NCBI GenBank assembly: GCA_036674765.1
Contig: JARVKI010000020.1
Span: 62,001 to 126,000, forward strand
Length of the DNA stretch: 64,000 nt
Direction of reading: 5' to 3'
Source: Seiridium cupressi
Lineage: Eukaryota; Ascomycota; Sordariomycetes; Amphisphaeriales; Sporocadaceae
This document shows, in pieces, positions 38,293 through 47,787 of this stretch. Both the position numbers and the translations under genes were made by a program. Under the pieces are notes generated by a model. The model had not been told where the DNA came from. It worked only from the letters and a program-made list of their open reading frames with translations, and ran no database searches. Within the stretch, counting starts at the first letter, position 1. Each line of letters begins with the position of its first letter.

Positions 38293-39675
38293 TCATGTCG
38301 TGGAGGCTGGTCCGTGGATTTGCTGAGTGCTCCGACCCGTCCAGCCAATGTCGTAGAAGGTCAGGAGAGCGTGTAGTTTTATGAACGAGTGGACGTACGC
38401 GAATACCACGTAGCCCGGAGCCAAATAAAGATGTTCAGGATGCCGTCGGAAATAAGGCCAGAGCTTGACGAGCTTGGACGCGAGAATCCACACGATTAGC
38501 AAACGAAAGTCATGCCAGTCGCTATTCCAGGACGTCTTCCTGAAAAGATGCACCAAGAGTGGATCAAAAACCAAGGCGAAATTAATCATGCCCGCCAGAT
38601 ATACTCCGTACACCGACCAGGGCTGGGTAAACCAAGCTCTCTTCATGAGAAGAGTCCTGGGGTTGCTTCGGAACGTTGTCCTAGCCCATCGGGTCGACGT
38701 AAGCAAGTGTTTGGGAAACCAACCCAGAGTTGTCTCGATCGGAAAACTCTGAATCTTCAAACCCCACCCTTTTTCCAGCATATATCTGGTGGTAAAATTG
38801 TCGTCATCAGCTCCCAATTCGCCTGATACAAAAGACATGAACCCGATAGTCTCATGGAGGTATCTGTGTCGGAACTCGGGATCGTGGAGGATTTTGCTTC
38901 TGATCGCGCAGGTTCTCCCGCTCACCGCGAAGATACCTCCATCAATTGTTGTGGTTGCCATGATCTCGAAGTTGTGACGCTCTAAATACGTGGCACCGAT
39001 GAAATTCCAGAAGGTTTTCCACAGGCTCTGGTTTTTCTCGATGATCACTCGTTTGCTGGTGCCGACGAGCGATATGTGGTCGTCCTCGAAAGCCGGAAGT
39101 ATCCCATGGGTGAGGAAGTCTCCAGACTTGGCCCAAAAGACATGGTCGTCGATCAAGACGGTGATTTCGGTGGCGATTCTGGGGATGATATGATCGATTT
39201 GGATTCGCTTGCCAGGTTTTGGAGACGCGTGGACCTGAATGTTGATGTTGGGGAAGCGGACGCGGAGACCGGCGCACACATCCTCTGCCGGCTTCACCAA
39301 GGCTTCTCGACCTACGACGATGTAGAATGCATGCGGGAGTTGAAGACAGACAGTTTCGCAGCACATCCGAAACACGTCCCCCCAGGGCTCAACCGTGGGA
39401 CAGATAACAGTGACGTCTTGGCCGGTATATCTGGGAGAGATCAGTGGTGGCGCAGGCTTATAAAACCGATATGCGACCATGTGAACGAAAAGTCTCCAAT
39501 ACCGGAAAAAGGACAAGCAGAAGAAAGCAATTTCTGGGGTGACGGAGACGAGCTTGTGACCGGAAAGGCCATAGTCGAATGAACCAAAGCACAGGAATGG
39601 GAGTGTGAACGCGGAGAAGCCTACCACTGCCAATAGAGCTGTGAGAGCTAGAAAAGCCAGCGTGAATGTCCACAT
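38293..39675 (-). CDS. Family 2 processive glycosyltransferase (hyaluronan-synthase-like)
   Basis: Intronless, 460 aa. Membrane-bound GT2 enzymes of this type polymerise sugars from UDP-sugars and extrude the chain; fungal relatives (Cps1-like) make extracellular or wall polysaccharide. Visible are two N-terminal hydrophobic segments (WTFTLAFLALTALLAVVGFSAF and around residues 40-60), an ICPTVEP nucleotide-binding start, VLIDDHVFW (about 172-180), GADDDNF (about 285-295) and STRWAR (about 325-331). STRWAR stands where the family has (Q/R)xxRW. About three C-terminal membrane segments follow. The frame continues 106 codons further upstream without stop. I chose the ATG at 39675 because it is preceded by a typical CA-rich leader and a TAAATA box, and the upstream translation looks non-protein. 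Confidence 0.78.
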   Translation of the reverse strand: MWTFTLAFLALTALLAVVGFSAFTLPFLCFGSFDYGLSGHKLVSVTPEIAFFCLSFFRYWRLFVHMVAYRFYKPAPPLISPRYTGQDVTVICPTVEPWGDVFRMCCETVCLQLPHAFYIVVGREALVKPAEDVCAGLRVRFPNINIQVHASPKPGKRIQIDHIIPRIATEITVLIDDHVFWAKSGDFLTHGILPAFEDDHISLVGTSKRVIIEKNQSLWKTFWNFIGATYLERHNFEIMATTTIDGGIFAVSGRTCAIRSKILHDPEFRHRYLHETIGFMSFVSGELGADDDNFTTRYMLEKGWGLKIQSFPIETTLGWFPKHLLTSTRWARTTFRSNPRTLLMKRAWFTQPWSVYGVYLAGMINFALVFDPLLVHLFRKTSWNSDWHDFRLLIVWILASKLVKLWPYFRRHPEHLYLAPGYVVFAYVHSFIKLHALLTFYDIGWTGRSTQQIHGPASTT

Positions 39676-40589
39676 TGTGAATATTCGTGGGGGCGGGATG
39701 TGGATTGAGTTGTGATGTTGATGGATGTTCTGTGTTGAGAGAGGTCGAGTTGCCAAAGGAGAATGCTGCTTATTTATGGCAAGACGATGAAGACGAAAAA
39801 GCTTCGTCGAAAGTCGAGATTGTGAAGGCAAGGGCTCTGCTAAGCAACAGTCGCATTGTCTGGACAAAGCTCTAAACAAAGGCGCTGTTGCATACGATGA
39901 CCAGACCAAGCTCGATGAAGAGAGCTCAAATAGAGGATTTAACAATTTCATTGTCCCAATGGACACGCGAACTGTAAACATTGTAGCAATCACATCGCGA
40001 ACATTGGAATAATCGAGTCGCCAATAATGGAGTAATCAAAGCACAAACAACGGGACCAAGCAACGTGGATATTGGATCAAAGCAAACGGATTTGGACAGT
40101 TCATTCATGAGAAAAAATTTTTTCTCTATATACCAGAGTGATCGTTTCTGCCCCCTGCCACGAAGTTGCCCGTCACGCAGAAAACACTTGAACTACTCAC
40201 TGATCATACCTGGGAAAATGAATAGCTGCTGCCTTTGAGAACGTGGGATCCTTGTGGATTATGCACTTTGAACGTGATGTTGAGTGTCACAAACGATGAG
40301 ATTTTTGCGACATGCCACTTCAAACTGCATTGTAGACGGCCACGAAGCCCTTTTTTCTTTTTAATTTATTTGTTTTGTTTAACTGGTTTTTATCTTATTT
40401 TATTTTTTAAATGAACATTTTTGGCATATTTTTATCATTATTATTCTTCTTTATATGAGAAAGCAGCACGCAATTTACCAAGATAGAATACCACAAATTG
40501 ATCAACAGAATAACAATACTTGAAGATTGTAGTGCTCTATATATGTCTACAAAGTTTCCATAATTCTATGTCTTGGATATACGGGTAGT
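39676..40589. other. Promoter of the GT2 gene and 3' flank of the permease gene
   Basis: Likely holds the GT2 promoter (minus strand). A perfect 18-bp palindrome of form GAGA(A)5..(T)5TCTC lies at 40109-40126, directly next to TATATA. The stretch 40350-40450 is strongly AT-rich. No gene seen. Confidence 0.5.
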
Positions 40590-42302
40590 CTATGCCAACC
40601 AAAACCAGATCTTCTCTACCCAGTTCTTCGCCACGGGCGGAATGTCCAAGGCTGCCAAGTCATCCATCTCCTTGACCCCTGTATCGACATCAATGTCCTC
40701 CGTCTTGATGAAGAACCTGGTTCTGAACCAAATCTTGTGACCAAGATACAGAACAAGGAAAATTGGGAGGGTAATGTACGCAGCCAGGAAGTCAGACACG
40801 CTCCACTTCGAGGGGAAGAATACCGCGAAGCCGTTGGTGATGGTGAGGAGCGAGATGATGAACAGGGCGTAGTAGGTTCCGTAAGGCTGTAGTGGAGTCC
40901 GGAATGGCAGCGATCCGAGCAGGCCTCGGAACTTCATCGCGGAGCGGAACCTCAGATATGTCACGAGACAGACGATCCAGGCAATGAAGCCGCTAATCGT
41001 CGAAATGTTGCTGAACCAGTTGAACACTACTGCGCCACTGTTGCTGACGTTGAGGTATGCAAGAAGTCCAAAGGCCCAGGTTGCGAGAACGGCGGCATAC
41101 GGAACGCCCTTTGGGGTGGTGTGACTGAACAGCTTCGGGGCCTGGCCGGTAAGCGACATGCTGTACAGAACGCGGCTACCCGAGTACAGGAAAGCGTTGC
41201 CAGCAGACCAAGCCGAGGTGAGAATAGCGAAGTTGATGACATGGTTCAGACCTCCAATTCCGGCATTCTGGATCGCAATGACCCAGGGACTGGCGGATGC
41301 GTCGCTGGAGCCGGACAGCAGGCGCGGATCGGTACTGGGGACGATGCATCCTAGGATGAGCGTCGACACACCGTAGAAGATACCAAGTCGCCAGATGAAA
41401 CGCTTAGCGGCCTTGGGAATATTGCGGCGAGGAGCGACAGTCTCTCCGGCGGCGACAGCAATGAGCTCAGGACTGGTGATGAAGGCAAAGCCGGCTTTGA
41501 TAAAGGCTGCCCAGTAAGCGAGGAATCGACCAGTCGCGCCGGGAACTAGATACTCGTTGATCGCTCCCGGCGAGTCGTCATACCAATAGCGGAATCCCAA
41601 GGCGTCATGGCTCGGGCCTCCACCGCACATCAAAACAATGCCAAGGATAATGAGACCGGCGATCGTGATGAGTTTGATGCTGGCGAACCAAAACTCGGCC
41701 TCGCCGAAGATTTCCACGGCGATGATGTTGAGTGCGAGGATGACGACCAAAATGATGGTGATCCATAGAGGCGTGATCGTTTTCCAGTAATCCAATAGGA
41801 TGGCGCCTGCCGTGGCTTCGGCCGCCACCAACATTCCGTAAGCGTAGAAGTAATTCCAGCCAGCTGCGAAGGCCAAGGACGGATCGACAAATCGGGAGAC
41901 CAAATACGGGATAGAGATGCCCTTGAGCGGTAGGAACGTGACCATTTCGCCGAGATCATTCATGACAAAGTATACGACCGACATCATGCTCAAGTAGCCG
42001 AGCCAGAGAGGAAGCGGTCCTACCAAGGATAGAATGGCACCTGAACCGACGAAGAGACCCGTACCAATTCTGCATTGTGTTAGTCACCCGTGGAGTCAGC
42101 AGTCAGAGGGGTATTGGCTTGTGGCTTACGCTCCGCCCAATGCCATGAATTGAATGTGCCGACTCTTCATTCCACGATGGAGCTGCTCGCTGCCATCGAC
42201 TAAGCTGCCGGCGATATTCGACTGGGTTTGGGTGACATCGTGCATGCCGCCCATCTCAGCATTGCTGAGGTCGTTCTTTTCGTCCATGCTCTTGATCGAC
42301 AT
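40590..42302 (-). CDS. Amino-acid permease, APC superfamily (fungal YAT family)
   Basis: Two exons, 42302-42130 and 42069-40590, 550 aa. Plasma-membrane proton symporter for amino acids. The cytoplasmic N-terminus ends in [28 protein letters not shown], the signature that opens TM1. About twelve hydrophobic segments follow, including FAFITSPELIAVAAGET (the TM6/consensus APC region) and IPKAAKRFIWRLGIFYG. The start has a strong CACCATG context. The same frame is open further upstream but without ATG. A 72-codon reading frame starting at 42418 overlaps this start in another frame. The substrate cannot be told. Confidence 0.85.
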
Positions 42303-42418
42303 GGTGCCGACGGTGTGAAGGAATTGCGCGACACTTGCGCGTGCCGTGGTGGTCGAGGGAAGCGTGAATGAAGCCGACCGGTCGGCGTCTCGAAAGGCAC
42401 TGCCTGTGGTAGAGACAT
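42200..42418 (-). promoter_or_regulatory. Upstream ORF overlapping the permease start
   Basis: An ATG at 42418, 116 nt upstream of the permease ATG, opens a 72-codon frame that runs past the permease start in a different frame. If it is in the transcript, ribosomes using it would miss the main start, so it could reduce or condition translation. Its presence in the mRNA depends on the transcription start; a TATA-like sequence lies just upstream at 42445-42453. Confidence 0.35.
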
Positions 42419-42444
42419 GATGGTTCCAAGACGAAGGGGCCCAG

Positions 42445-42453
42445 TATTATATC
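42445..42453 (-). promoter_or_regulatory. TATA-like element of the permease gene
   Basis: GATATAATA on the minus strand, about 145 bp upstream of the permease ATG and about 30 bp upstream of the uORF ATG. Spacing is suitable for a TATA element, but assignment is by position only. Confidence 0.4.
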
Positions 42454-44621
42454 TCCCCAGAACTAGCCTACCCCAGGCCAGAGCTTATCTTTCCCGGGTC
42501 CAGAAAACCGGGGTAAGTGATTGCTAGCATTTCATTCATAATATTAATTTGTTGTCCGTGGCCAAGACATGTGCTCGAACGCCAACTCTGGGCATAACTG
42601 CTGCGCGGCCAGCGTCGGTGACGAACCAGGACGACTGTGCTGCCGGACGCCCTCCAGGGTGGACCGGACCTGGGTATGATCCACGAGACTGTGCCCCTTC
42701 GGGCTTGGGCCGGCCTTGTCTCGGGACGCTGCCACGGCTGCAGCAGCACTAATAACGTAAGACACTGGAGCCGCATGGAGCCCCGACGCGGCTCTTGTCG
42801 GCTTCAGAAACATTCTGTCGTTCGAGAGCGTCTCGAGATGCGCTTGCATTCTTCACAAAGACGAATTTCTAGACATGCGGCAATTAGTCAATTCGCCTGG
42901 TACCGCTCTGTCGGTAGACTGCCAAACTCGCATTGACGAGATAAGGGAGGATATACCGTTTACCGATGCATGTGGGGTGGAGCACACACTCGAACCATGG
43001 CCGCGTTCTTGAATCGTTCATGACGTGTTTTCTGACGCGATCAGCAACTCCTGTCGGGTGCAGACACGCAGCCGGAAACCCAAATTTTATCTTTCTCAAA
43101 TCGACGGCATCAACCACAGCTCATGCTTTCTCAGCAAAGGGGGATAGGATACAGTGTTGCCGGTGCGACTAAGCATGGTCTTTTCTCCCAGTAGGCTGGT
43201 CTGGTGCAATAGCAAAGGGCTAGACCTGCCTCTCTTGGGCTTATGCATTTGTGCTCTTCCCCTTCCAGACCGATTCGGTAACCCCGGTTGTGTAGCCCCA
43301 AGCCAGCCTTATCCATTAGTGCAATGCGCGTACGGCACCGTCCCTATGCTTTCATGTTCCTGGCTAGAAACTAGCGAGTCAGCCATTGGACGGCCAGTGC
43401 CGGCTCAAATTGGCCTAGTTACAGATTTATGAAGACGAGCTTGATTGTATAGAGAAATAGCCGGTCTGCGGCTGGCCAATCAGACTCAGAGGGCATGGCT
43501 GGGAATATCGTGTCAGCCATTGAGCAATCGATCCCTCGGAGCCTGCGTAGCGAGTGGATTGGAAATCATCCGCCATTTTGAAGCACGCCAGTTATTTCCC
43601 GTTTACCACGGGAAGACGTGTCATCACTTATGGCCATCTGGTATCACGCTTACTGATGGCTGTTGGTAATACCCAAGCAATAAAACATCCCGGCGGGTAT
43701 GAATGACAAGGCTCGGTTCGAGGTCTGAAGTTATCAAAGCCCTGACACCGAAAGTAGCCGATCGGCCGCCATTTGAACTGGGGGTCAGAGACCATGACGC
43801 TGGAAGGCCCTTAGTGAGTGCCTCGTAATCTGCTTCTGATGGCAGCAATTATCGTCTTCCGCCAGTCATGATGCTTCATTTCGAACCCGGCCTCGCCACT
43901 GCATCTGTCAGTCTAATCTATCGCGTGATCCAGACTCGTGGGGTCCTGTGCTTGAGTATCACGTTTTGGCATTATGGCATTAGAGCGCCCCTATTCTTAT
44001 CACTTTACACCTATTACCTTTCGTCCTAGTCTGCAAGACTGCCTGAGGCGATTCTGTTGGACGGTCCGAATGCTTATCTGTGGATTCATGAACGTGGGAC
44101 TGGAATTGACGGGCATCATCTGCGATGTAGGTCAAGCCGTAGGGATTCTCCAGGAATGGAGGAGTACGAAGCGACAGTCTACCCAAAACGCACAGTATTC
44201 CATCACTTGGCTGTTGGGCTTCAATCCATGTTCTTCGACTATTTTCACTTACCGCCCCCCTTGGAGGGCCAGAACGGCAATGTCTTTGATCACCAATCAC
44301 GCACTCCCAAATCAGATTGGCACTGTCATCTCTCGAAGTCTAAGTGCACTACAGGGGACAAGTCCCTGGGCTTCTTGCGGATCGTCAGCACAAGCCTCCG
44401 TACTGACAACTTCAGATTTGAAGCATTTCAAATCAGGTCTCAATGGATCTATCGCGAAGAGAGGTATCTGGGAGAAATGGAAAGTCTGCCATTTCCCTTT
44501 TTTTTTTTTTTTTTTTTTTTTATTTAACTACTTGCAATTATCCCTTCTTTACACTCACCAATCACTCAGATCGAAAACCGCTAGGTAGGTTGCCATCGCC
44601 TCACAAATTCCTCCTTCGTTC

Positions 44622-45696
44622 ATGTCTGTGACGCATTCCAATGCCCAAGGCGGTTGTTTTATGATGAACATCAGGCCAACAGGATCCTTCAAATTCAAAC
44701 TGCGCTCTTTCCACCGTTATTTCGTTCTAGTTTCCATTTCTCTGCATTCATTCGAGCGACTATTCGGTGTCTTCGACAACCGAAATCCCTGCGCCACGAG
44801 GAATGTCTTTCAGTCTAATATCAACCCTCTAGTACTCAACGAGATTTTTCAACGTCCAATCTGTATCACTCGAGACGTTGGCGATCCATACCATGGTTCA
44901 TTCAAGATTGCGAATGACGCGGTGCGCGGAGATGTTACGACAACACTCTAGCACTAACTCCCAGCGAGATCCAATTCGTAGCTGAAGAGCAACACCCTTC
45001 TTTTCGACCAGAGCCTGATGCAACCGTCGAAGATACCTCCAACGACCCCCGTGTTGGCAGCTGCGGTGGAGCGATTAGAGAAGACGTCGCGGGACGCTCA
45101 TCATAGCATGTTTACGTTCACCAAACCAATGGCTTCGCCGCACGGCTCCTCTCGCCTCTTTGATTGACAGAATCACGACCTGTTAGATCATAAAATCACT
45201 GCGGATATGCCCCTCAGTTCGCCTGAAGCAGGAACGAACTTCCAGACTCAAATGATCCCCGACTTTGAAGGGTCTCGCACGAGACCAACACTATTCATAT
45301 GGCCACAGTTAGAACAGTTTCATTCTGTGGCTTCGAAAGCCAATGAATGGAGTTTCAGGGACAATAAAGATAATGGCAACTAAATATCGCCAACAGTTTC
45401 AAGTGGATATACAAAGATGTTGCAAGAGACAAGGAAGAGAAGGTCACAGAAAATTTTAGGGCTAGATGATCATGAACAAGCTTGAAGAACATGGTCGGGC
45501 GTAGGCGCGACCACCAGCTCCAACACATGATCAGTTCCCCTTTTAGCCACAAAGTCAATTCATATCGCCAAGATCTAATCCCTATGCTCATTGGCCAGGA
45601 GGACAAGGGTCGTACACGTCGGCTCAGTACTCCAGTCCACAACCACTACCGCAACAGGAGGTGCTGATAAATTTCCCCGGAACGAACCGACAGTAG
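44622..45696 (+). pseudogene. Possible decayed gene, product not recognised
   Basis: One frame carries protein-like segments broken by isolated stops. From 44622 (ATG after a CT-rich leader) it reads to a possible intron 44920-44981, which contains a CACTAAC branch-like sequence and ends in TAG. It then continues through PPTTPVLAAAVERLEKTSRD to an in-frame TGA at 45165, on to a TAA at 45381 and further to a TGA at 45483. A separate segment with a good acceptor (CCCCTTTTAG) at 45547-45696 is Pro/Gln/Ser-rich (PYAHWPGGQGSYTSAQYSSP). TGA and TAA could derive from CGA and CAA by C-to-T change. I do not recognise the family, and chance open frames are possible. Confidence 0.25.
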
Positions 45697-46080
45697 TAGT
45701 GTTATAACGCAGCCCCAAGTGATGTGTCAAGCGAGTGCATGTGGCGAGTGGCTCAGGAATAGGCTGGCATAGGAAGGAATTAGGTTCAAACGTCCCAAAG
45801 ACGTTATTACGAAGCGTCCCGAAGAACAGGATATCAGGCCCGAGAAAGAAAATACAGAGAAAGTTGATGATACTAGACCCGTGATGTTTGGCAATCGGCT
45901 TGTCTTCATAATTATTCCAACTAAAAGCCCGCTACGCAAGGATTCATAATATAATTTATAAAAAACCCTTATAGCTCAACCTTTTTAACCTTAATACAAC
46001 GCAACAGTACGTTTTAAATCCTTAGTTGAATACTAGTAATATTCTATAATTATTATATTATATTATTCTTTTAACACTCA

Positions 46081-47099
46081 TTACGGCGATGAGGGTAACT
46101 CTGCAGGATGGCTGAAGCCGGACATTTCTTGTGGCCAAATCTTCCGAACACCCTCCATTTCCGACGGTTGAGTGGAGCCATATTGTGAAATATAACCGTA
46201 TTGGCCGCCATGATCAGTATACGTGGGAGGCACCGCAGTTGCTTCGCTTAGTCCTTTATCCCGCCTCTTTTTTCTCATAAGAAACCACACTATGAGTGCG
46301 ATAATTGCAAGGCCCACGATTGGCCCTATTACGACGCCTGCGATCCAGGCTTTGCTCTCTGATGTACTGCTAGCGCTCGGGTCTGGAGTTGACATTGCTG
46401 TTTGGGATTGGGTAGCCGCAGTTGTCGAAGGCGCTGCTGTAGTCGAGACTTTAGATGTCTTCTGTGTAGCTAGTCAAAAGTGAATTAGCCATTTCCCCCC
46501 TTCTAATTCGTTTGGGGGTTGCAACTCACACATCGTTGTTGATGTGACCGCTGCCGTCGCCGGGTTTGCCCGATATACGGTATACGCTGACCAAGCGGCT
46601 CGACACCCATAGTTCATAGCCGAGGGCAGACCATAAGGCGAAGTTTGGAAGATAGTGAAAGCCACGCAGGAGGCTTGGCTTCCGCTGCTCATGTGTCAGG
46701 ACAATTGCCGTCATGTTGCGAGTGAATGCCTACCAGTCTTGCACATCCCCATTGCCATATGTCAAGGTATTGGAACCGCACCCCACAGGAAACAGGCAAT
46801 TTGCTGAATCAGTGCAATCGGCTGCGTAGCTGGCGGAAGTTACCCATGCCTTGCCCCCGCCAGCCGTTAGACGATCAACTGAGCGAAACTATAAGTCCGG
46901 CTCTTTTTCTTGTCGTTGTGTGGCGGCATGACTTACCAGTTGTTGGCTTGACGTAGTACCCAATGAATGCCGTGTCCGCTAGGTCATTCACTGAACTGGA
47001 GCTGGTGCCTGTCTGTGTCGATTGCGCTCCACATAGAGTGATCGCAAGTAGGGCGACAACCACTGAGACAGTGCGCGATCGCAATTGGGAAACGTTCAT
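46081..47099 (-). CDS. Single-pass cell-surface membrane protein, function unknown
   Basis: Four exons: 47099-46937, 46878-46734, 46684-46530 and 46469-46081; 283 aa. The first 25-30 residues form a signal peptide (VVVALLAITLCGAQS). A Cys-containing ectodomain follows (ADCTDSANCLFPVGCGSNTLTYG, then SQASCVAF and NYGCRAAW). Next come a Ser/Thr-rich stalk (KVSTTAAPSTTAATQSQT), one membrane helix (AGVVIGPIVGLAIIALIVWFLM), a basic stop-transfer KKRRDK and a cytoplasmic tail with PPTY and Tyr-rich motifs. This layout resembles fungal wall-sensor or receptor-like proteins, but I recognise no family. Intron phases close only with the acceptor at 46878 (GCTCAG). It lies at the left edge of the polyketide cluster; membership is unproven. 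Confidence 0.75.
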
Positions 47100-47787
47100 T
47101 CTGTACAAGTGATATCTTCCAAGTGCAATGGCATATTCAAATCGCGATTCGGAGAGGACGGAGGAAGAGAAATGTCACACGGGGCGCGGAACTTCAGCAT
47201 TATGACCAAAATCTCACCTGTGAGTCCTCATCACTTCAAACTTGTGTAAGTAACATGATAGGTGATCTGATCCTTCGACGGGCCCCTGCATGGCGCTAAT
47301 TTGGGGGTGGGATTTGTGCTTCCTCTCCAGGCTTTACTTGATGGGGTGAAGCCCCGAAGCGGGCCAATAGCGGCGGCGCTTGTGTCGCGTGCTGATAGGC
47401 TGAATCTGCGGCACAGCCAGAAGCAGCCCAGGCACTAGCGATACCTATGGCAGCAAAAAATGGGCCTAGAAATCCTATCTAACCAACATTCCATCTTCGT
47501 GTTTTATAACGAAGACCTGTTACTTGAGTATCCAGGCTGTCAGGTACTATAGCTATAAAGCGCTAAGGAGGATTCCCTCCCCAGCGGAAGAAGAATGAAG
47601 ATCGGTACCCTTACGCATTGGATAAGAACAAACTATAAACGCAAACCCAATATGTCAAATACATAAAATGACAACTCCAACCGTTTCTTGTAAAGAAACT
47701 GGAGAGACACCACCGCCCTCGCCCTCGCCCTTCTGTACTTTCTCTACTAGAAACTACACTGATCTATATAGCACAAGATGCCTTGAT
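47100..47787. other. Intergenic region between membrane protein and FAD oxidase genes
   Basis: Promoter side of the membrane-protein gene and 3' flank of the oxidase gene, both on the minus strand. No gene or repeat seen. Confidence 0.6.

Larger units (their letters stand above)
42303..46080. other. Long non-genic stretch with an AT-rich pocket
   Basis: No intact gene in 3.8 kb. It contains a poly-T tract (44498-44521), a possible decayed gene (44622-45696, listed separately) and a strongly AT-rich, TpA-rich pocket at 45945-46080. The pocket directly abuts the stop codon of the next gene. It separates the permease gene from the polyketide cluster. Confidence 0.5.

Noticed and set aside
39676..39993. 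N-terminal extension of the GT2 protein by 106 residues
   Set aside because: It begins at a non-ATG codon, looks like translated leader sequence, and the ATG at 39675 follows a typical CA-rich leader with a TAAATA box.
40109..40126. Perfect 18-bp A/T-centred palindrome
   Set aside because: Mostly an A-run next to a T-run; such palindromes arise easily in AT-rich spacers and no function can be supported.
43700..43740. GGTTCGAGGTC resembling a tRNA B box
   Set aside because: No matching A box, no foldable acceptor stem around it. No tRNA could be supported anywhere in the window.
43974..44588. 204-codon open frame on the plus strand, with another of 156 codons overlapping it
   Set aside because: Its end is translated from a poly-T tract, no family resemblance, and a competing frame of the same quality exists.
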